Positions 35,454-45,800 of a stretch of DNA of 64,000 bases are shown here, piece after piece (the stretch's first letter is position 1; every line of letters begins with the position of its first letter). The notes beneath the pieces were generated by a model that was not told the origin of the DNA, did not search any database, and was given only the letters and a program-made list of their open reading frames with translations. The DNA comes from Calamus simplicifolius. Taxonomy: Eukaryota > Streptophyta > Magnoliopsida > Arecales > Arecaceae. The stretch is from positions 746,484 to 810,483 of the forward strand of contig UESW01004253.1 of the NCBI GenBank assembly GCA_900491605.1. Reading direction: 5' to 3'. The position numbers and the translations under genes are program-made.

Positions 35454-35811
35454 GAACTACCTTGTAGGTTTACCCGAACGGAAGAGCATTACTCGGATCC
35501 CGACATGCACCGTCCCCAAGCCGAAGAATGAATTTTTACAGCAACAAATTGGCACTAAAGGAAGGGCCTTAAGTCCCTCTGAAAACTTGAAACCAAGAAG
35601 GAATATTCTTCTGCCAGAGCCTTCTTCTCTCATCTGTTTGCTCAGAATCTTCACTGATTTGGGCATCGGAGGATCTTCTATAGGAATCACCCTCTTGTGA
35701 TTTCTGCGTGAGAACTACCTTACAGGTCTATCCGAATAGAAGAGTGCTATCTGAATTCTGACATGCATTGCCCCCAAGCCGAAGAACAGATTTTCACATC
35801 AATAGACGCAA
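35454..35811 (+). repeat. Degenerate gypsy LTR end in two copies, with PBS-like sequence
   Basis: 35454-35546 (gaactaccttgtaggtttac ... ttttacagcaaca) recurs, diverged, at 35711-35806 (gaactaccttacaggtctat ... ttttcacatcaata). The first copy is followed by aattggcactaaaggaaggg, positioned like the PBS of the LARD element at 17396. With 29050-29129 this is the target into which the Tekay-like element jumped. It is a remnant only. Confidence 0.5.
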
Positions 35812-35825
35812 ACATGAAAGAGATC

Positions 35826-36260
35826 TTGGAGTGTTTGTTTGATATCCATCTTGAATTAAGATTGAATTGGACGTGCAATTCAATTTCGTGGGCTTCTCAA
35901 TTCTAAGTTTTTTATTAAATTAAGTAATTAAATATTTTTAAATATATTAATTAATATTTTAATAGAATTCATAATATATTTCTTTTTTTTCTTCCTTCAA
36001 ACACGGCATTAAAAAATCCAATCCAATTCCGTCCAAGGAAACGTGCATCGCCTTCGATGCACAAAGTCATGCACCGGATGTGATCATTGGCCGTGCATCC
36101 ATGCGAGCACGCATGTTACGACCCATTAAACCGTGGTGCATTCCGCATCTTCGCTTATATGGGCGCATGATCAATGTACACATTTAATGCGCATCTTTGT
36201 GCACCGAAGGTGATGCAGAAAGACTTTTCCTTCGGTCCAATACTCCAAACACGGCCTGAA
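35826..36260. mobile_element. MITE-like palindromic segment(s)
   Basis: gcatcgccttcgatgcacaaag (around 36046-36067) and ctttgtgcaccgaaggtgat (around 36204-36223) are inverted copies, and ggaaacgtgcatc / gatgcagaaagacttttcc extend the arms. aaacacggc borders both 35999 and 36250, in direct orientation. gtgtttg near 35832 may be the start of a second, adjoining element ending at 36002. The core matches the foldback at 12081-12304. Boundaries are uncertain. Confidence 0.4.
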
Positions 36261-36312
36261 GGATCATCATGGTCAGTGGAGCATTGTCAAGCCCAGCCCA
36301 ACTTATAGGCTC

Positions 36313-36391
36313 GGACCTAACCTAACTTGACTGCAGGTGATATTTTACTGGGCACCTAACCTAACTTGACTGCAGGTGATAATTTATTGGG
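36313..36391. repeat. Tandem duplication of about 39 bp
   Basis: acctaacctaacttgactgc aggtgatattttactggg is followed at once by a near-identical copy. Confidence 0.85.
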
Positions 36392-36454
36392 CCGAGCCTA
36401 TTGGACCAACCTACTTAATTCTTTTACTTACAAATGGAACTTCAGCTTCAGCAG

Positions 36455-37038
36455 AACTATCTTCTGTCTTCATATTTATTTATCCTTGCTGGAATGTTGA
36501 CTCAAGAAATCCATAATGCTATGCAACAAGTGTTAGTTAATAGCCATTAGATTAATAGAAGAGGACCTTCGATTAATCATTTTTTATTTTCTGATGATTA
36601 CTTGCCCTTATTCAAAACAAAAGCTGTTGATTGCAGGCACCTTAAAGATAAGATTATACTACTTTCTCTAATCAGGTTAATTAGTTAGCCTTGATAAATT
36701 AATGGTTTTTATCAGATTAATTAGTTTACCTTGATAAATCTATAGTTCTTTGCAGCTCTAAGATCAATATTGCTTTAGCTACAAATCTTAAGATTAAAAG
36801 GATGAACAATCTTGGCATGTACCTTGGTATTCTACTTAAAGGAATAGGTTTTAAGAAAAAAGATATTCACCCTTTGAAGAACAAGGTTTATTCAAAATTA
36901 AAAGCTTAAAAGTGAAGATTCTTATCCTTTGCATCTAATATTCACTGTTTATTCCTATTCTTATCATTTCAAATACTACAATCCCAAGTAACTTTTTGAA
37001 CTAGATTTAGAAGATTAAGAAGTTTTCTTTGGAGATAT
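36455..37038 (+). pseudogene. L1-type LINE reverse-transcriptase fragment
   Basis: In shifting plus-strand frames the translation gives SYLFILAGMLTQEIHNAM (36465-36520), FLFSDDYLPLFKTKA (36575-36625; SDD where the family has ADD), LGMYLGILLKG (36810-36845) and NKVYSKLK (36880-36905), the standard order of L1 RT motifs after the QGxPLSPYLF block. No frame is open for more than a few dozen codons. The fragment stops where the antisense RTE LINE begins. It is unrelated in strand to, and clearly older than, the LINE at 22779-28720. Confidence 0.7.
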
Positions 37039-37044
37039 ACAACT

Positions 37045-38450
37045 CAGCTCAACTCATCTAAGCCTTTTTCCCAAATTCACTCTATCACACTTAATTTATT
37101 CACATGTTGTTTCAATATTGCCCAATACTCTGTTCCATATAGCATAGCTGACCTAATAGCGATTTTATAGAATTCTTCTTTCAATTTTAATAGAATATGT
37201 CGATCATACAATACTCCCAAGCACTCTTCTACTTACTCCATCCTGCTTTAACTCTATAATTCATATCTTCACCTATTTCACCTTCTTGCTGGATAATTGA
37301 TCCCAAATACCTAAATTTTTTACTCCTTGATATCTCTTGGCTTGCAATCTTCACTGTTTCTTCATTTGTATTTCTACTCCCACTAAAATTACATGTCATA
37401 TATTCAGTTTTAGTTCTACTAATCTTAAAACCTTTAGATTTTAAAGCCTCTCTCTAAATCTCTAGCTTAGCATTTACTACAATTTAGTTTCATAAATCAA
37501 CACTATATCATCTGCAAATAACATACATCATGGAATATCATTTTGAATATGTTTGGTTAATTTATCCATAACTAATACAAAAAGATACGGACTTAAGGCA
37601 GATCCTTGATGTAAACCTAAAGTAATTGAAAACTCACTAGTTTCTCCTATTATTATTTTAACAATAGTTATTGCACTATCATACATATCTTTATCAATTC
37701 TATATACCTTTTGGTAACTCCTTTTTTTTTTTCTAAAGCCCACCATATTATTTCTAGGTACTTTATTATATGCTTTCTCTAAATTAATAAAGACCATATG
37801 AATATCTTTTTTTTTCCCTATATTTCTCCATCAATCTTCTTAATAAATAAATAGCTTTCATGGTCAATCTTTCAAGAATAATTCCAATATGATTATTTGA
37901 CACCAAAGTTTTAACTCTTATTCGATTTTCTATTATTCTCTTTCATAATTTCATTGTATGATTCATCATCTTAACCCCTCTATAATTTGCATAATTTTGA
38001 ATATCTCTTTATTTTTATATATGTATTAATATGCTTTTTTCTTCAATTATCCGGCATTCTTTAGTTGCTACAATCCTATTAAATAAATTAATTAACCACA
38101 TGACTTCAATTTCTTCCAAGCCTTTCCAAACCTCAATAGGGATCACATCTGGTCCTAATGCCTTTTCATTTTTTATTTTACTCAAAGCCTTTTTAGTCTC
38201 AAGCATACTAAATCTAAGAAAAAATTTATGTTCATTTGTTACTCTTAGGTTATTACATCCTTCTACCTTTAAATTTACTAAATTTTTTTATTTAATATTT
38301 TTAAAATAACTTTTTTATCATTCTTTTCTCTTCTTCTTTTACTAAGACTCTATCATCTTCATCCTTAATACATTTAATATAGTTAAAATCTTTTGTTTTT
38401 TTTTTCTTAGTTTTGTTAATTTATATATAGCCTTTTTCATCTTCTTTAGG
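37045..38450 (-). mobile_element. RTE-type LINE, decayed, antisense
   Basis: The minus strand reads RT blocks in order: KALSKIKNEKALGPDVIPIE (about 38195-38130), MVFINLEKAYNKVPRNNM (37797 downward), ETSEFSITLGLHQGSALSPY (about 37650-37580) and LFADDIVLI (about 37525-37495), then a 3' region ending ...ggcttagatgagttgagctg at 37045. This is the plant RTE clade. Truncated at its 5' end; the left limit 38450 is approximate. Confidence 0.85.
37495..38206 (-). pseudogene. RTE LINE reverse-transcriptase pseudogene
   Basis: Contains the fingers and palm of RT. The palm frame 37528-37797 is open for 89 codons and carries LEKAYNKVP and LHQGSALSPYLF. A TGA stands directly before CMLFADD where related RTE proteins have Trp. 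Upstream, 38015-38206 encodes KNEKALGPDVIPIEVWKGL in a separate frame. The endonuclease domain expected at the N-terminus is missing. Non-functional. Confidence 0.85.
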
Positions 38451-39365
38451 GATATGATATAGGGAAAAAAAAGTTTTTACACTTTACCTTGGAGTAGTAT
38501 ATACAGGGAGAAAAAATATGGCAGCTTAGGTATCCTAATATGCACCAGTGGTGGTTAATTTTAAGAAACAAAATCGCAAGTAATTTGAAGTCCAATCATA
38601 GCATATCATCTATTGTCATCCAAATACCATTTTCAAGAAAACTGGACATGCTACAGGCCAAAATATTGCTCTTCAGTCTAGCATATCATTTGTAGGTTCT
38701 CACAGTTTATTAAACGTAAATTCATCTAGTCACTTGAAAGTGAAAAAATATTGACATTGAAACTGAACCTTAGTTTTTTATGATTCCTATTAATAAAATT
38801 TCTATAGTTTATAATGAATGTGATACTATAGTTTATAATATGAATGTTATCACAAAGCTCTTTAAAATGGATAAACTTATAATTCCAGAAGGAAAATGAT
38901 CGACGCTCTCTTATTGTTTTCCCCCACTATTGGTTAAGAGTATCTTAATTACTCCTCTTGTGGATCCAAACCAAAAGGATATTTTAGGTTAAGTTTAGAA
39001 TTCAGTTCAAAAATTATAGTAATGCAAGTGTATCATAGTATGACTTCTCTTCCTTAGAGAGCTTCGGCCATTAATTTTAATAAGTTACAAAACTTACCAG
39101 CTTAGGGTAAGCTTTCCACTTCCTTTGGAATCTATTTTGAGGCGATCTCCCTACTTTTGCATATTTGCATAGTAGGGCCTTCTCCTTTTACCCTATATAT
39201 CGGGGTGTAGAAAAGAAATAAAAAATCTAGATCATCTTTGCGTCTAATATGAAAGGTCTTCTTTGATTTAGACTACCTTAAACTATCTTCATAATATTGT
39301 ATTAGTTGATCAGGATTACAATTTCGTTATATCAGTCAATCAGCTCATAGTTGACATATCCTTCT
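38451..39365. other. Unassigned intergenic DNA
   Basis: AT-rich, with no ORF or motif that I recognise. It ends where the GC-rich unit beginning tgatgaacgcccgatcacct starts. Confidence 0.5.
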
Positions 39366-39914
39366 GATGAACGCCCGATCACCTGTGTTGCGTCGGAAAG
39401 ACTGTTTTGGTCGCCGAAGAGATTCTCACTCAGCCGGACAACCTGCAAGAAGTCCCAAGACCGGAGGGGTTCTCCGGTGGGGACCCTCCGACGTCCAAGT
39501 CAGCGATTGAGGTCACAGCTGAGGAAGAGCTCGAGGGAGCTCTTTTGGGGGAGAAAGCTCTGAGATGGAGTTTCTCCCGGATAATAGAATGAGAGGGTGA
39601 TTATTTGTGCATACCTGAATCTCTTGCGGACTTACTCTTTTATAAGCAGTTGGGACCTGCATGGGGATTAGCCGCGTGACATTCCGCGAGAGGGAGATGC
39701 CCATGGGACATGTGGGGATTACGTGAATTTAGGGCTAATTGGTGGGTCCTGTCCCATCGGAGAGGTGAAGCCGGCAGTTGGTGGGCAAGTCCCATCAGTC
39801 GGCAGAGTCAGCCGGTAGGTGGGCTGGTCCATCGACAGCGTGGTCAGGTGGTAGGTGGGCCTGGTTGCGTCAGGCTACGCTGATCAGAGGGGTGATGGTT
39901 TTGGCAGACATGGG

Positions 39915-40564
39915 GCCGACCTAGAGAGGTCGGGGCCGTCCTCGGCTACCTTGGAGAGCCGAGGCCGACGGGGCCGACTTGAAGAGGTCGGGGCCGCTTC
40001 GGCTAACTTGGAGACGCCGGGGCCGATGGGGCGACCTAAGAGGTCGGGGCCGCCTTGGTTATATCGGAGATGCCGAGGCCGATGGGGCCAACCTAAGGAG
40101 ATGCCTCGGCTGACTTGGAGACGCCGGGGTGGACGGGGCCGACCTAAGGAGGTCGGGCCGTCTCGGCTGATTTGGAGACGCCGGGGACGGGGCCGACTGA
40201 GGAGGTCGGGGCTGCCTCGGCTGATTTGGAGATGCCGGGGGGATGGGGCCGACCTAAGAAGGTCGGGCTACCTCGGTTGATTTGGAGACGCCGGGGCGGA
40301 CGGGGCCGACCTGAGGAGGTCGGGGCCGCCTCGGCTACCTTGGAGATGCCGGGGCGGACGGGCCGACCTGAGGAGGTCGGGGCCGCCTCGGCTGATTTGG
40401 AGACGCAGGGCGACGGGGCCGACTTGAGGAGGTCGGGGCCGCCTCAGCTACCTTGGAGACGCCAGGGCGGATGGAGCCGACCTGAGGAGGTCGGGGCTGC
40501 CTCGGCTGATTTGGAGACGCCGGCGGACGGGCCGACCTGAGGAGGTCGGGACCGCCTCGGCTAC
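39915..40564. repeat. Tandem array of about 58-bp GC-rich units, each with a short inverted repeat
   Basis: About 12 units of the form ccgacctgaggaggtcgg followed by ggccgcctcggctgatttgg and agacgccggggcggacgg. The core CCGACCT-nnnn-AGGTCGG is a 7-bp-stem hairpin, kept in most units while the 4-base loop varies (gagg, aaga, aagg). At least one more unit lies at 50534-50600 beyond the Athila insertion. The ORFs through it (39855-40540) are repeat artefacts. Confidence 0.9.
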
Positions 40565-41746
40565 TGATAAACGTAAAATAATTATCACTAAACCTATTAA
40601 TTAATAATTCAACACCTATTATTATTTAATATTTTAATATTTTATATAATATTTTAGGAAAAACCTTATCAATTTAAAGAGCTCAATTTTAGGAATTTAA
40701 CAACGCAACTCAAATCGGACTTAAGATGAGCCCGAAATTGATTTTACATTGATTTATCGATTTCAGCACACATCTCAAAGCAAAAACGGCAACCATTGCC
40801 GTTTTCATCATTTTCTCACGTGGACTGCCAGCTGATTCTTTCTCTCTTCCAATCCAATCTTTTCCTCTACCAATTAAGGAATAAATTGGATAGAGATTAT
40901 CAAATTGGAAGAATTAAATTCATCTGGAAGGAATTTTGATTTTATCCGCAATATCTCCGGATTTTCTCCGCGCCGCTTATTGCTTCTCCGTCGTCTCTAT
41001 TTTGCAACAGAATCGTTGCTTCTCCGCATCTGGGCCGCATCTGGACTTCTACAAATAGCACAAGGAGGGGAGCTAGACGGTATCGTCCACGATCCCTGCA
41101 CCCGTTCCAGTTGTGAAGGAGAAGGCTCTATTCCGTCCATCGATCGGAGTCGTTCATCCGCCTGGAGAGTTCCTAGAAGCTATCGTTCATGCTGTGGAGG
41201 CTTCGCTTGGAGTCTGCAGGAGGATCCATCGTGCATGCTCTATTCGCATGATCTAGCTATTTGTGGAGAAGGAGCCATCCGTGGATTGGAGTATCTCTGT
41301 TCATCCGTGAAGATTCTAGTCCTGGCTTGTGAGGATTCATTGAGGCTGCTAGGAGTTCGTGGGATTGTGGAGGTTCTAGTCGCGTGGAGGTTCTTCTTGA
41401 AGTATTATTGATTTTTATTACCTTCTTAATGCTAGAAAAAAAGTTTGTCAATTTTAGATTTTAATATGCACTCTTGGATATTATTGAAATAAAGTTTCTA
41501 TTCATGTTTAATTGTTATTAAATTATATTTAAGTGGAAATAATTTTAGACTGATCTATGCTTAAAAGGGACGGGCCATGATCTATGGGTACGGACCGTGC
41601 TCTTATAAGATATACCATATCTTGATTATTTTGCACTAAATTTATTTCAAGATAATCGCTAAAGTCCCTGTGGAATCGATCCCTTACTCTCACTATTCTA
41701 ATAGTGAAATTAAGGTATTTTAATCGTTGCACTATGACACGCATCG
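40565..41746 (+). repeat. Athila A 5' LTR
   Basis: Starts tgataaacgtaaaataatta and ends ...actatgacacgcatcg, the last base having changed from the canonical A. A perfect 10-bp hairpin AAAACGGCAA/TTGCCGTTTT lies at 40783-40805. The position of the TATA box in copy B is here tacaaata (41050-41057), so the core promoter is weakened. It pairs with 49319-50533. Confidence 0.9.
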
Positions 41747-41751
41747 ATTTT

Positions 41752-41768
41752 TGGCGCAATTGCCGGGA
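41752..41768 (+). other. Athila A primer-binding site
   Basis: tggcgcaattgccggga, close to the tRNA-Asp-complementary site typical of Athila elements. Confidence 0.8.
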
Positions 41769-42853
41769 CTTAAGTGTGTTATTTAAAAATATATATAAAA
41801 TTAAAAATATAAAATATAAAAAATTAGATTAATTTTCTAATTTTTGAATAGTTATTGTCTCTTTATTTTATTATTATTTTTTTTTTTTACCTTAATTGTT
41901 AGAATTTCATATTTTCTTTTTAACATAAAAAAGAAGAAAATTTATTTCTTTCCTTCGTGTTACAAATCCACTTTTAACCTAATCAAATTTTCCTTTTAAT
42001 TAACTTACCTTAAAAAAATAAGAAAACCCTAAGACACTTTCCATAAAACATAATTAATTTTTTAAAAAAATAAATAATAAAAAATAAAAAAAAATAAAAA
42101 AATTAAAAATTAAAAAAATTATTTATTTATTTTTTATGATTATATTATTTATTTTCTACAAAACTTAAAATATTTTTATTGACATCTCATAATTTATTAG
42201 GAAATTAGAAACTTAACCACAAAATCTAAAAAAAGTAAGTGATTAAATTTTTTCAAGAGCTTGACATCTGTTTGTTGCATAGCATTTTCATAATTAACTT
42301 TAAGGGCACAAACCCCTAATCAAGATAAGGTGGGGATTTCATCACCCTTCTTGGCACAAACCACATCCTTCATTTTGCATTAACCCAAACCTTTAATTAA
42401 AATTAACTAGACGTCAGCCCCTAAGGAACTCGAGCTCAATAGGACAAGGCACCCAAAAGAGTTGGACCGGGTCGAGATTGACTGCTTAACTGGTGTCTAG
42501 AAAAGGAAAGGAAAGTGGTTACTTAATTGGTTCCGTTCGCTTACCTAGTAAGCAATGGGGGACCCCACTGACCTTATCCTCAACTGCTAGTTAATCAGCT
42601 AATTTTTGACTTGAGGGCTCCAAGGCGGTCTTGAAGTTAGGAGCTGTCTAGATCTAGGGTAAACCTAGAATAGAGAGTCTAATCTTTGTTAACTTGATTG
42701 CTAAGAATTATTAAACCCTAATTAAATTATTCATTCTTCTTAGTTCTAGGAATCTTTTAGGGTATTTTCTTTAGAATCTTCCTCTTTTTTTCTATTAAAA
42801 AAATAATAAAAAAATAAAAAAAACTGTTTGCTTTAGAGTCATTGTTAGGGTGT
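41769..42853 (+). other. Athila A leader (long form)
   Basis: AT-rich, with a more balanced block at about 42280-42700 that copy B lacks: in B the sequence jumps between A-rich runs that flank this block here. No ORF. It may contain packaging signals, which is inference. Confidence 0.7.
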
Positions 42854-45800
42854 ATGCTTGGTCGCCGATCGTTGCAACCCAACCTTATACCCTTAGATCC
42901 TGAGATAGAAAGAACTATTAGAGCAAACAGACTCAGAATTATGGATCCTAATAACGAAAATAATCAACCACGATAGTTAAAAGAGTATTTCACTCCTTCA
43001 AGGTATACCTACTCTCCCTGCATTCAAGTGCCTCCAGTAGAGGCTGTCCAATACGAAATTAAGTCAAGTGTAATCCAAATGTTACCATCTTTCTATGGAC
43101 TTACAAATGAGGATCCCTACAAACACTTAGATGAATTCTTGAAATTTGCTCAACTGTCAAGATTCAAAATTTCTCCGATGATGCACTTAGGCTTAAGTTA
43201 TTTCCTTTTTCCCTAAAAGATAGCCAAGTATTGGTTAAATTCATTAGACACTGTTATAATTTCAACTTGGGATCATCTTCAGAGAGAGTTTCTTAAGAAA
43301 TATTTTCCTATAGGAAAAACGAATCAAATTAGAAAAGCCATAACAAGTTTTTCCCAGATAGATGGAGAAATGTTCCATGAGACATGGGAGAGATTCAAAG
43401 AACTGATTAGAAAATGTCCACATCATGCCATACCCAAATGGCAACTGGTTCAGTGCTTTTATGATGGTTATCAGAAAAGCATCGGCAAATGGTTGATGCT
43501 TCATGTGGTGGGACATTTATGTTAAAAAATGAACATGAAGCTTGGCAACTCTTTGAGACATTGAGTGAGAATTCATTACATCACATGTCAGTTGCTCGTC
43601 GAGACCCTCCCATAGGACCTAAAAGAGGTGAAATATATGAAATAGGTCATTCTACAGATATCTATACTAAGGTATGAATTATCCCATAAACTTGACCGAT
43701 TCTACAAGTTGGAAACATCTCTTCCCCATCTACTCAATTACATGAGGTCTGCATAATTGTTCGAGTCCAACCCATTCTATAGGTGAATGTCCAGCTGCAT
43801 ACCAATTTCCTGAACTTGTTCAAGAGCAAGCCCACCAAGCCCAAACCCGATTGGCTCCTAGAATAGGAAATGATCCATATGCAAATACTTACAATCCTGC
43901 TGGCAAAATCACCCAAATTTTTCTTGGAAACCTCAACCTGTAACCAATTCATCATCGATCAGACCTAATTATCAAGAAACCAATTTTAGAAGCATGCCAT
44001 ATTCACAATATCCAAACATCCCACAACCTCCACCGAATAATCATCCTACTTTTGAAGACAAAGTGTTACAAGCATTGAAAGGGCTAGAAATGAATACCCA
44101 AATCCTTCACTCCCACACACAATCTATTGCAAAACTAGAAACTCAGATAGGTCAATTAGCCACAGCATTCAGTAGAAGGGAGGAGGGTAAGTTACCTAGT
44201 CAGCCTATCGATAACCCGAAAGGACAATTCATGGCTGAAGGTTCCAATAGTCCTGACAAATTCCAGAACATGCTAAATCAGTCATGACTCTAAGAAGTGG
44301 AAAAACATTGAACCCACCTGAACCAACCCAGAAATTAGAAGTGGCTAAACCAGAAAAGAGAAGAAATGAAGAAAAAAGGAATTCAATGATCAAGCAATCA
44401 CACCTAAAGCCCCATTCCCTAGTGCTTTAGAATCTCCTTTGCCTTCAGATAAGAAGAATATAAAATGAATGAGATGCTTGAGTTATTTAAGCAAGTCCAA
44501 ATAAACTTACCTCTTCTCGATGCTATCAAGCAAGTTCCAGCTTATGCCAAATTTTTGAAGGATCTATGCACACAAAAACGGAAAGCAAGTCACAAATACC
44601 AAAAAAGATCATTTGACTGAGCAAGTCAGCTCAGTTGTTCAGCAAATAACCCCACCCAAACTAAAAGATCCTGGTACCCGATTATATCATGTGTCATAGG
44701 AAACTTCACAATCAAGAAAGCATTATTAGATTTGGGTGCGAGTGTAAACCTTCTCCCAAGTTCAGTGTATGAGTTATTTGGATTTGGAGAATTAAAACCC
44801 ACGACAGTAACACTACAATTGGCAGATAGATCAGTCAAAGAACCTCGTGGAATATTGGAAGATGTATTAGTAAAGGTAGATGAATTTATTTTTCTGTCGA
44901 CTTCCTTGTGTTAGATATGGAATCTAGCGGTAATCCTAACCAAATTCCCATCATCCTTGGATGACCTTTTCTAGCTACCGCTAATGCATGTATAAATTGT
45001 AGAACAGTGTGATGGATGTATCTTTTGGAAACAAGAAGATGAGATTAAATATTTTTAATGCTTCCCAAGGACCACCTGTGTATGATTTAAATGAAGTAAA
45101 CATGATAGAGGAAGTAGTAGATAAGAAATTCCAAAGTTTGCTTGATTCGGATCCTTTACAAACATGTCTTACACATTTTGGAATAGATGACTTTGATATT
45201 GATGAGTATACCAAAGAGATAAACATGTTATTAGAACCACCTAAGTTTGACACCATCCCTCCTTGGACTATAAAATATGAACCACTTCCAACTAAACCAA
45301 ACCCTTTAATACCATCCTTGGAAGAACCACCCCAACTAGAATTGAAACCTCTTCCAGATGACTTAAAATATTCATTCCTTGGACCCAATGATACCCTTCC
45401 AGTAATCATTGCATCTACCCTAACCTCTGAGCAGGAAGATAAATTGGTAGATGTACTTAAAGAACATAAAGAGGCAATTGGATGGACAATAGCTGATCTT
45501 AAGGGAATTGACCCTTCCGTTTGCATGCACCACATTCATAGTGAAATTGAAGCCAAACCACATAGAGACATGCAACGAAGGCTAAATCCAAACATGAGGG
45601 ATGTTGTTAAGAAAGAAGTAGTAAAATGGCTTGATGCTGGTATCATTTATCCAATTTCAGATAGTCAATGGGTCAGTCCAATCCAAGTAGTACCTAAAAA
45701 ATAGGGTATTACCGTGATTAAAAATGAAAAGGGCGAATCAATTCCTACTCGCACATCAACTAGTTGGAGAGTGTGTATAGATTATCGAAAGTTGAATGCG

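Noticed and set aside
39855..40540. Arg/Gly-rich ORFs of 120-140 codons
   Set aside because: They are translations of the 58-bp inverted-repeat array; units differ by frame-breaking indels.
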